Source: JBBSEX01 sp038239345
GTDB taxonomy: Bacteria > Acidobacteriota > Terriglobia > Bryobacterales > Bryobacteraceae
NCBI GenBank assembly: GCA_038239345.1
Contig: JBBSEX010000055.1
Coordinates: 1-16,471 of the forward strand
Direction: 5' to 3'
DNA length: 16,471 nucleotides
Below the pieces are notes generated by a model. That model made no database searches, was not told the DNA's origin, and saw only the letters and a list, made by a program, of their open reading frames with translations. Position 1 is the stretch's first letter, and each line of letters starts with the position of its first letter. A program made the position numbers and the translations under genes. Positions 7,463 through 14,558 of the stretch are shown here, piece after piece.

Positions 7463-8400
7463 CCACAGCCGCTTGCAGTCCCCAGTCCGGCGCGACCCCT
7501 TTACGCTCCAGCACCGAGAAGACACGACCGGGCTCGCCGAGGTCGCTCCAGCCCAGGCCCGCTGCACGAAGCACCGCGAGAGCGCCGGGCTGAACCGACA
7601 AAACGTCCCGGGAGAAGCATGTCGCAGGAATACGAGGGTAGAGTCTATTCAGCTCCATTCCCTCAGACGCAGTCAGCACCGACGGCTGGATCGAGTTAAA
7701 TGCTTCGAACATCGCCGGGAGAGCGCGCCGGAAGGTGGCCATGAAAGCTCCGATATGGCCGACCATAATGAAGCTGTTCCAGAGACAACTCTGCTCCATC
7801 AGTGAGGTGGCAAGCCCCTGATCGGGTTTCTCCCAAAATCGTTTCACAGGAGAAACACAACCTGGCATAGGTCTTCCCGTTGACATTCCGGGTTCGATCC
7901 AACCATACTCAACCTCCGGCCCGTCTGGCGGGATACCGAGTAGAATTACGCGTTCCGGAAGGGCGGCGGCTGCGGCATAAGCAGATTCCAGATAGCCCGC
8001 GAAGGCTTTATCGTCGGAAAATAGTGATCCGAGGGAAAGAAGGCGACGATACCGGCCGGGTCCATGTCACGGAGCCGAAGCAGACTGCAGAGAATTGCGG
8101 GGGCTGTGCCCTTATTTTGAGGCTGGATGAGCATTTCCGAAAGTGGAAGCGCTTTAACATCGGCGGGGTAGAACGGCTCGTGCGCTCGCGTCATCACTAA
8201 CAGCGTTCGCTGTTTCGGAACCAGCCGGGAAATCCTGTGCTGAGTCTGTTCCAGTAGTGTTTTCTGCCCCATGACCGAGCAAAACTGCTTCGGCCAGTCG
8301 TCACACCCGTGATTTTTCGCGTCAGTGGGAGCAGTGGCGTTCCGTCGCCCCCTGCCAGGATTACTCCCCAACGACGCGGCGGCGGATCGTTTCGGTGCAT
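7455..8400 (-). pseudogene. Frameshifted sugar-phosphate nucleotidyltransferase (mannose-1-P guanylyltransferase-like)
   Basis: Three frames together read as one nucleotidyltransferase of about 315 residues. Frame one starts at ATG 8400 with AAGGAG at 8414-8409 and gives WGVILAGGDGTPLLPLTRKITG; the Arg of the GGxGTR substrate-binding motif is Pro. Near 8301-8308 an apparent extra GT shifts to a second frame (DDWPKQFCSVMGQKTLLEQT ... IVAFFPSDHYF). At the A-run 8018-8021 one base is missing and a third frame resumes (AGYLESAYAAAAALPERVILLG ... KRFWEKP ... WSDLGEPGRV), ending at TGA 7457-7455. Members of the family make NDP-sugars such as GDP-mannose. The homopolymer shift could be a sequencing error, but the dinucleotide gain, the R-to-P change and the adjoining ABC remnant favour real decay. 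The promoter box upstream is intact. Confidence 0.8.
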
Positions 8401-8459
8401 GTCAAACTCTCCTTACCTCGGTTTCCGGTTGACGCCTGTTAAGGTCGCAATCATTCCTG

Positions 8460-8494
8460 AAACTAGCGCATCTGGCGTCAAAATGATGTCAATA
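8460..8494 (-). promoter_or_regulatory. Putative activator box and promoter of the nucleotidyltransferase pseudogene
   Basis: On the minus strand TATTGAC (8494-8488), spacer ATCA, TTTTGAC (8483-8477), then one base, 10 bp and TAGTTT (8465-8460) as -10. The layout equals that of the other four boxes. A further TTGAC (minus 8501-8497) lies 9 bp upstream, out of the 11-bp register. Predicted leader to ATG 8400 is about 53 nt. The box faces left, back to back with the glgP box. Confidence 0.62.
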
Positions 8495-8535
8495 AGGTCA
8501 ACTGGCCATACAGGCACTCGCCACCTGCGCCGGTG

Positions 8536-8570
8536 TTTTGACGTTCTTTTGACGTTTCTCGCTTCATACT
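8536..8570 (+). promoter_or_regulatory. Putative activator box and promoter of the glgP operon
   Basis: Plus strand TTTTGAC at 8536-8542 and 8547-8553 with spacer GTTC, then one base, 10 bp and CATACT (8565-8570) as -10. Both half-sites are perfect copies of the consensus. The predicted transcript would start near 8577 and have a leader of about 65 nt before the glgP ATG at 8642. The upstream part of the long open frame that covers this promoter is therefore non-coding. Confidence 0.7.
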
Positions 8571-8641
8571 TGGTTGGGTTGAGGATCGAAATCGGAGGCA
8601 TAAAGAGTTGCGCGAGCAGTTCGATCCCAAGATATCTATTC

Positions 8642-11176
8642 ATGAGCACACAAACCCCAATCAACTTTGCAACCTGGTCTCATCAGGCCGCTGGAATCGA
8701 CGGCCTCGATTCCCTTGCCGAACTTGCGCTCGACATGCGCTGGTCCTGGAATCATTCAACCGACGAAGTGTGGAGGGAACTGGACCCGAGACTTTGGGAT
8801 ATCACGAATAACCCATGGGTCGTTCTTCAAACCGCATCTAGAGATAAGATCCAGCAGGTACTGGCTGACCCTGCTTTCCGCAAAAACGTCGATGATTTGG
8901 TGGAGGCAAGGCGGCGCGCTTCGGAAGAGCCCGCGTGGTTTCAGAAGACCCATCCGAAAACCTCCCTCACATGCGTCGCTTACTTCAGCATGGAGTTCAT
9001 GCTGAGCGAAGCTCTCCCTATCTACTCCGGTGGCCTTGGGAATGTGGCGGGTGATCAGCTAAAGGCGGCGAGCGATCTGGGCGTACCAGTGGTGGGTGTG
9101 GGCCTGCTCTACCAGCAAGGGTACTTCCGTCAGGTGATCGACAAGGTAGGCGCACAGCAGGCGCTCTACCCTTACAACGACCCCGGACAACTACCCATCA
9201 CGCCATTGCGTCAGGCAAATGGCGAATGGCTGCGATTGGAAATCGCTTTGCCTGGATACTCGGTGTGGTTACGCACGTGGCAAGTCCAGGTTGGCCGGGT
9301 AAAGCTGTACCTTCTTGACAGCAACGATGCAGCAAACTTCCCGGCACACCGCGGAATTACGAGTGAACTATATGGAGGTGGCCCGGAACTGCGCCTGCAG
9401 CAAGAGATGCTGCTTGGAATCGGCGGGTGGCGTCTGCTTCATGCTATTGGCTTAAAGCCGGAGGTTTGTCATCTAAACGAAGGACATGCCGCCTTTGCCG
9501 TCCTGGAGCGCGCCCGCGATTTCATGGACGCATGGAGCCAGCCGTTCAAGGTCGCTTTGGCTGCAACGCGCCCCGGCAACCTTTTCACTACGCATACGGC
9601 GGTCGCAGCCGGCTTTGATCGCTTCGAGCCGGACCTGATTGAGCAATACCTCGGTGGGTACGCGGAGAAGCTCGCCATTACAATGCAGGATTTGCTTGCT
9701 CTCGGCCGCGAGAAGCGGGAAGACTCTTCAGAGAAGTTCAACATGGCCTATCTAGCGATTCGCGGGTGCGGCGCGGTTAACGGCGTCAGTCGGCTGCACG
9801 GAAAGATAAGCAGACACATCTTTCAGCCACTTTACCCCCACTGGCCGGAAGAGGAAGTTCCTGTCGGATACGTAACCAATGGAGTTCACATGCCGACGTG
9901 GGACTCGGCCCCAGCGGACAGCCTGTGGACTGAGGCTTGCGGAAAAGATCGGTGGCTCGGGTCTGGAGAAGACCTCGACCAGGAAATCCGGCGCGTATCG
10001 GATGCAAAACTTTGGCAGTTTCGGTGCGACGCGAGCAAGGCACTCGTGGAATATGCCCGCAAACGGCTATCCCAGCAACTCACCGCTTCTGGCGCGCAAT
10101 CCGAGGAGGTTGAACAGGCCAGACGCCTCTTCGATCCCAACACGCTGACGCTGGGTTTTGCACGGCGCTTTGCGACCTACAAGAGACCCGACCTGTTGCT
10201 ACACGATCCGGAGCGGTTGCTTCGCATTTTGACCAATCCGCAGCACCGAGTGCAACTCATAATCGCCGGGAAAGCGCATCCGGCGGACCAGGCGGGGCAG
10301 GCCCTGATCCAAAAATGGGTTCGTTTCATCCACCAGCCCGAGGCCCGCCCGCATGTAATTTTTCTCAGCGATTACGACATGCTTCTGACGCAACATCTGG
10401 TGCAAGGCGTGGATGTTTGGGTCAATACGCCGCGGCGTCCGTGGGAGGCCTGCGGAACCAGCGGAATGAAAGTGCTCGTGAATGGTGGCATCAATCTGTC
10501 GGAGCTGGATGGCTGGTGGGCCGAAGCATACACCCCGGAAGTCGGATGGGCGCTCGGAGACGGCAACGAGCATGGCGCAGACCCGGCGTGGGACGCTGCC
10601 GAAGCAGAGACGTTGTATGGTCTGCTTGAACGCGAGGTGATTCCGGAATTTTATAACCGCGGCGAGAACGGCATCCCGGTCGCATGGGTTGCGCGGATGC
10701 GCGAAAGCATGGCACGGCTGACCCCTCAGTTTTCCGCGAGCCGCGCGGTCACCGAATACGCGGAGAAGCGTTATATCCCTGCTGCGGCTGCTTACCGCGC
10801 ACGCGCAGCCGACAAAGGTGCGGCGGGCAAACGAGTCGTTGACTGGCAGGCGGCGCTGGAACAGGGCTGGAGTACGTTGCGGTTCGGTGAACTAACAGTG
10901 ACCACGGACGGCGAGCAGCATGTCTTCGAGGGCGAGATCTTCAACGGCAAGCTGCAGCCGAACGTGATTCGAATCGAACTTTATGCGGATGGAATCAACG
11001 GGGGCAGTCCCGTGCGGCAAGAAATGAAACCTCGGCAAACTCCGGCAGGACGTGTTTACAGCGCCCATGTGCCGGTAGGACGTCCATGCAGTGACTACAC
11101 AGTTCGCATCATCCCTCAGATGAGTGATACGGTTGTCCCGCTCGAAGCCTCGCAAATCCTGTGGCAACGACCGTGA
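8642..11176 (+). CDS. glgP: Alpha-glucan (glycogen/maltodextrin) phosphorylase, GT35
   Basis: Pyridoxal-phosphate enzyme that releases glucose-1-P from non-reducing ends of glycogen or maltodextrin. From ATG 8642 it has 844 residues. The N-terminal segment (LALDMRWSWNHSTDEVW) and YFSMEFMLSEALPIYSGGLGNVAGD (114-138) are typical of the bacterial/archaeal alpha-glucan phosphorylase clade. HLNEGHAAFAVLERA (277-291), FTTHTAVAAGFDRF (315-328), FATYKRPDLLL (510-520) and GTSGMK with PLP Lys610 follow. The tail beyond about residue 740 (beta-rich, FGELTVTT...QILWQRP) is the clade's extra C-terminal domain. The frame is open from 8309, but the promoter and family similarity exclude that part. No strong ribosome-binding site precedes 8642; GGAGG at 8594-8598 is too far. 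Its stop overlaps the glgX start by one base (TGATG). Confidence 0.95.
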   Translation: MSTQTPINFATWSHQAAGIDGLDSLAELALDMRWSWNHSTDEVWRELDPRLWDITNNPWVVLQTASRDKIQQVLADPAFRKNVDDLVEARRRASEEPAWFQKTHPKTSLTCVAYFSMEFMLSEALPIYSGGLGNVAGDQLKAASDLGVPVVGVGLLYQQGYFRQVIDKVGAQQALYPYNDPGQLPITPLRQANGEWLRLEIALPGYSVWLRTWQVQVGRVKLYLLDSNDAANFPAHRGITSELYGGGPELRLQQEMLLGIGGWRLLHAIGLKPEVCHLNEGHAAFAVLERARDFMDAWSQPFKVALAATRPGNLFTTHTAVAAGFDRFEPDLIEQYLGGYAEKLAITMQDLLALGREKREDSSEKFNMAYLAIRGCGAVNGVSRLHGKISRHIFQPLYPHWPEEEVPVGYVTNGVHMPTWDSAPADSLWTEACGKDRWLGSGEDLDQEIRRVSDAKLWQFRCDASKALVEYARKRLSQQLTASGAQSEEVEQARRLFDPNTLTLGFARRFATYKRPDLLLHDPERLLRILTNPQHRVQLIIAGKAHPADQAGQALIQKWVRFIHQPEARPHVIFLSDYDMLLTQHLVQGVDVWVNTPRRPWEACGTSGMKVLVNGGINLSELDGWWAEAYTPEVGWALGDGNEHGADPAWDAAEAETLYGLLEREVIPEFYNRGENGIPVAWVARMRESMARLTPQFSASRAVTEYAEKRYIPAAAAYRARAADKGAAGKRVVDWQAALEQGWSTLRFGELTVTTDGEQHVFEGEIFNGKLQPNVIRIELYADGINGGSPVRQEMKPRQTPAGRVYSAHVPVGRPCSDYTVRIIPQMSDTVVPLEASQILWQRP

Positions 11177-13257
11177 TGCAATCCGCCGGCGTTCACTCAG
11201 GTTCGCCCTTACCCCTCGGTACTTCTCAACGGGACCATGGGGCTAACTTCGCATTCTTCAGCCGTCACGCAACTCGCGTTCGTATTGAGTTCTTCGAGCA
11301 TCCCGACGACGAGGCGCCGACACGGCAGGTCGATCTCGACTCTTCGCTCAACCGGACCGGGGATGTGTGGCACGTAGAGGTTGAAGGGATTCAGCACGGT
11401 CAGCTTTATGCCTATCGTGTGGACGGCCCCTGGTTGCCGGCTGAAGGGCAGCGCTTCAATTTTTCTCGGCTTCTTTTGGACCCGTACGCGACGGCAGTCT
11501 CGCGGCCAGTCAAGTGGGACTTCGACAAAGCGTTCGGGTACGATCCATCTTCGCCCGAGCGCGACCTGGCACGCGCGAACACCGACGATGCCGGAGCCAT
11601 GCCGAAGTGCATCTTCACGTGCGAGCCGTTTGACTGGAACGGCGACCAGCCACTGAAACATTCCGGGGAGAAGACCGTTATCTATGAAATGCACGTCCGC
11701 GGGTTCACTGTGAATCCGAATGCCGGCGTGCAAGATCCCGGAACATACCGCGGACTGATCGGAAAAATTCCCTATCTGCAGGATCTCGGTGTAACTGCGG
11801 TTGAGCTCATGCCTGTGCAGGAGTTCAATGAAAACCGCCAGCCCCTGGGCGATTACTGGGGATACGCGCCTGTAGTCTTCTTCGCGCCCAAGGCTTCCTA
11901 CAGCAGCCGGACCGGTGCAGGCGAGCAGATCGTTGAGTTCAGGGAAATGATCCAGGCCTTTCATCGCGCGGACATCGAAGTGATTCTGGACGTCGTTTTC
12001 AATCACACGGGGGAGGGGGATGAACTCGGACCCACTCTCTGTTTCCGGGGGATGGATAACGAAGTCTTCTACATGCTTTCCGGCGACAAACGTTATTACC
12101 GGAACGACACCGGTACGGGCAACACCGTTAACGCAAACCACCCGGTAGTACGCGACCACATTCTGGCCGCTCTCCGATATTGGGTCACCGAGATGCACGT
12201 CGATGGTTTTCGATTTGACCTGGCGTCCGTGCTCGGCCGTGACGAACGCGGCAGGCTTATGGCCAACGCCCCCCTGCTTGAACGGATTGCGGAGGACCCG
12301 ATTCTCCGAGACATTAAGCTCATCGCCGAGGCTTGGGATGCAGCAGGCGCTTACCAGGTGGGGAGTTTTTCCCAGCGCCGATGGGCGGAGTGGAATGGCC
12401 GCTTCCGGGATGACGTCCGGCGTTTCTGGCGCGGCGACGACGGCATGCTCGGCTCCTTCGCGAACCGCATCTGCGGCAGTGCCGACATTTACGCTAAATC
12501 CGGCAAGGGTCCGGAGTGCAGCATCAACTTCGTCACCTGCCACGATGGATTTACTCTGAACGATCTGGTGAGTTATCGCTACAAACACAATGAAGCCAAC
12601 GGCGAGAACAACCACGATGGGACGAACGCCAGCTTCAGCGAGAGCTATGGGGTTGAAGGCGAAACGGAAGACCTGGAAATCGAGGCGGTCCGGAAACGCC
12701 AGATCAAGAACTTTCTAGTTACGCTATTCATCTCACGTGGCGTGCCGATGCTGCTAGGGGGCGACGAATTCCGACGTACGCAACGCGGGAGTAACAACGC
12801 CTGGTGCCAGGACAACAAAACAAGCTGGTTTGACTGGAATTATCTGGAGCAGCATCGCGAAATCTACCGCTTTGCCCGGGGCATAATCGCCTTTCGACGC
12901 GCTCATCCAGTCCTGAGCACCGAGCAGTTTTACACGGACGACATAATCCAGTGGCGAGGACCGGCTGGAGGAACGCCGGATTGGTTCGATCGAAGAGAAA
13001 AAGCCTTCGCGTGCGTCTTACACGAAGAAGCAAAGAGCAGAATCCTTATGATGTTCAACGCCGGCGCCGACAGCGTCGACTTTCATCTGCCACAATCGCC
13101 ACAATCTGCAAAGTGGCTCCTCGCAGTCGATACTTCCGGCGCCGCGCCGCAGGACTTGTTCGCGGAGGGCGAGGAACCGATACTGAGTAGTTCGAGCCCG
13201 TACAGCCTGGCAGCGCGCTCCAGCGCAATACTCCTGGCGCGAGAGCGGTTGGCCTGA
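11176..13257 (+). CDS. glgX: Glycogen debranching enzyme GlgX (isoamylase-type, GH13)
   Basis: Hydrolyses alpha-1,6 branches of phosphorylase-limit glycogen, so works in series with the preceding phosphorylase. 693 residues from ATG 11176. An N-terminal CBM48-like domain (HGANFAFFSRHATRVRIEFF, ~24-43) precedes the GH13 barrel: VVFNHTGEG (~273-281), GFRFDLASVLGR with nucleophile Asp348, LIAEAWDAAG with acid/base Glu385, and TCHDGFTLNDLV with the transition-state Asp457. The conserved YKHNEANGENNHDGTN stretch and PMLLGGDEFRRTQRGSNNAWCQDN are hallmarks of GlgX/TreX. An in-frame GTG at 11161 is possible, but the ATG overlapping the glgP stop (TGATG) suggests termination-reinitiation coupling. 84 bp separate it from tpiA with no box or evident terminator, so the operon probably continues. 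Confidence 0.95.
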   Translation: MQSAGVHSGSPLPLGTSQRDHGANFAFFSRHATRVRIEFFEHPDDEAPTRQVDLDSSLNRTGDVWHVEVEGIQHGQLYAYRVDGPWLPAEGQRFNFSRLLLDPYATAVSRPVKWDFDKAFGYDPSSPERDLARANTDDAGAMPKCIFTCEPFDWNGDQPLKHSGEKTVIYEMHVRGFTVNPNAGVQDPGTYRGLIGKIPYLQDLGVTAVELMPVQEFNENRQPLGDYWGYAPVVFFAPKASYSSRTGAGEQIVEFREMIQAFHRADIEVILDVVFNHTGEGDELGPTLCFRGMDNEVFYMLSGDKRYYRNDTGTGNTVNANHPVVRDHILAALRYWVTEMHVDGFRFDLASVLGRDERGRLMANAPLLERIAEDPILRDIKLIAEAWDAAGAYQVGSFSQRRWAEWNGRFRDDVRRFWRGDDGMLGSFANRICGSADIYAKSGKGPECSINFVTCHDGFTLNDLVSYRYKHNEANGENNHDGTNASFSESYGVEGETEDLEIEAVRKRQIKNFLVTLFISRGVPMLLGGDEFRRTQRGSNNAWCQDNKTSWFDWNYLEQHREIYRFARGIIAFRRAHPVLSTEQFYTDDIIQWRGPAGGTPDWFDRREKAFACVLHEEAKSRILMMFNAGADSVDFHLPQSPQSAKWLLAVDTSGAAPQDLFAEGEEPILSSSSPYSLAARSSAILLARERLA

Positions 13258-13341
13258 TGTTTAGAATCCACAGAATTGTAGTCGCTGTCGAGAACCCGGC
13301 TAAGTTCACGACGCTTCCGGTCGCGAGCGTCTAGGAATCCA

Positions 13342-14091
13342 ATGCGTGCACCGCTTATCGTTGCTAACTGGAAAATGCACAAGAACCCGATGGGGACCAG
13401 CTCCTTCTTCACGAACTTTCTGCCTGCCGTCGAACACTCCGACAATTGCGAAATTGTGATCTGCCCGCCACTCCTCGATGTGCAGAACGCCGTTACCGCT
13501 GCCTCCGGAACGCGGGTCCGGATTGGGGCCCAGAATCTTTACTGGGAGAAAGAGGGTGCGTTCACCGGCGAGGTCTCCGGCGACATGATCAAGGCGTCCG
13601 GGTGTTCATACGTCATTGTGGGACACAGCGAGCGGCGGCACTATTTCGGCGAAACCAATGAGACCGTCTTGAAGAAAACCGTCGCCGCACTCCATGCCGG
13701 CCTCACGCCGATCCTGTGCGTGGGCGAGCGCGAGAAGAAGAACGTCGAAGCGAAGTTGGCAGAGGAGTTTCGGGATGGCGTGGCCGGGCTATCGAACGAG
13801 CAATTCGCGGGTATTGTAATTGGGTACGAACCCCTTTGGGCGATCGGTGAGGGCACAACCGCTACACCGCAAATAGCCGCTGATGCCCATCGCCTCCTTC
13901 GTGCTCTGGCGCGGACGCGGTTCGGTGCGGAGGCAGCGAATAAAGTCCGAATCATCTACGGCGGCAGCGTCAAGGCGGACAATGCGAAGAACCTCATGGA
14001 GCAGCCCGAGATCGACGGCTTTCTCGTAGGCGGAGCCAGTCTCGACCCGGTCAGTTTTGCGGCGCTTGTCAATCTCCGGGGCTGGAAGTGA
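13342..14091 (+). CDS. tpiA: Triosephosphate isomerase
   Basis: Interconverts dihydroxyacetone-P and glyceraldehyde-3-P in the cytosol. 249 residues, the normal length. Catalytic residues are present: Asn9 and Lys11 in VANWKMHKN, electrophile His95 in IVGHSERRHYF, base Glu163 in GYEPLWAIGEG, and the phosphate-binding IIYGGSVK and FLVGGASLD. The mobile loop reads AIGEGTTATP where GTGKTATP is commoner. ATG 13342 has AGGA 6 nt upstream. It may be a second, condition-specific copy, since most bacteria keep tpiA with gapA/pgk, which are not here; inference. Its stop overlaps the start of the receiver gene by 4 nt (GTGA). Confidence 0.96.
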   Translation: MRAPLIVANWKMHKNPMGTSSFFTNFLPAVEHSDNCEIVICPPLLDVQNAVTAASGTRVRIGAQNLYWEKEGAFTGEVSGDMIKASGCSYVIVGHSERRHYFGETNETVLKKTVAALHAGLTPILCVGEREKKNVEAKLAEEFRDGVAGLSNEQFAGIVIGYEPLWAIGEGTTATPQIAADAHRLLRALARTRFGAEAANKVRIIYGGSVKADNAKNLMEQPEIDGFLVGGASLDPVSFAALVNLRGWK

Positions 14092-14504
14092 AAACAATTC
14101 TTGTCGTAGACGATGTCCGCTTGGTCCTAAACATGGTTGCCGCAGTTCTTGAAAGCGTCGGCTTTCATGTTCTTCGCGCCGACAGCGGAGCCCAGGCACT
14201 GAAACTCGCCACAGATCATACCGGAGACATCGATCTACTGCTTTCCGATGTGCGGATGCCCGAAATGTCAGGACCGAGCCTGGGGGATGCACTGAGGAAG
14301 ATCTGGCCTGGAATCCGCGTAATGTTGATGTCGGGATACGCCGGAGGCGATCTGCTGGTGCTGAACTATGGATGGGCTTTCATCGAAAAGCCATTCGTGC
14401 CGAAAAAGCTGGTCGACATGGTAAATGAAGTTCTTCAAACGCCCGACAGGTCGCAGGGCAGTCATGCGTTTGATACCCGCGGAGACGCGGGCAAGCCAGA
14501 ATAG
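14088..14504 (+). CDS. Single-domain response regulator (CheY-like receiver)
   Basis: A 138-residue protein that is one receiver domain plus a ~20-residue polar tail. The acidic pocket is VVDD (Asp8, Asp9), the phospho-acceptor is Asp54 in LLLSDVRMP, the switch Ser is in LMSGYAGG, and the conserved Lys is in FIEKPF. The MSGY and EKPF segments resemble receivers attached to hybrid histidine kinases. No DNA-binding or enzymatic output domain follows, so it must act through a partner protein or as a phosphorelay carrier. Start GTG 14088 overlaps the tpiA stop, which implies translational coupling; no ATG alternative lies nearby before the first strand. No kinase is in the window. It cannot itself bind the promoter boxes described here. 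Confidence 0.92.
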   Translation: MKTILVVDDVRLVLNMVAAVLESVGFHVLRADSGAQALKLATDHTGDIDLLLSDVRMPEMSGPSLGDALRKIWPGIRVMLMSGYAGGDLLVLNYGWAFIEKPFVPKKLVDMVNEVLQTPDRSQGSHAFDTRGDAGKPE

Positions 14505-14517
14505 ACAACCTCAGACG

Positions 14518-14552
14518 TTTTGACGTCCTTTTGACGATATCTCTTTTACAGT
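14518..14552 (+). promoter_or_regulatory. Putative activator box and promoter of transaldolase
   Basis: Plus strand TTTTGAC at 14518-14524 and 14529-14535 with spacer GTCC, then one base, 10 bp and TACAGT (14547-14552) as -10. Half-sites and spacer equal those of the phosphoketolase box exactly. A start of transcription 7 nt after the -10 would fall on base 14559, the first base of the GTG start codon, predicting a leaderless or nearly leaderless mRNA. Confidence 0.72.
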
Positions 14553-14558
14553 AAAGCT

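Noticed and set aside
8309..8641. N-terminal 111-codon extension of glycogen phosphorylase
   Set aside because: It covers the divergent promoter region with both boxes and overlaps the start of the nucleotidyltransferase remnant; family similarity begins only after ATG 8642.
8594..8811. GGAGG followed 9 nt later by TTG 8608 opening a 67-codon frame overlapping glgP
   Set aside because: Spacing is good, but the frame overlaps glgP out of phase, shows no conserved features and has a weak start codon; a leader peptide cannot be excluded.
11209..12615. A 468-codon open frame on the minus strand
   Set aside because: Fully antisense to glgX; no family motifs; explained by codon bias of the GC-rich sense strand.
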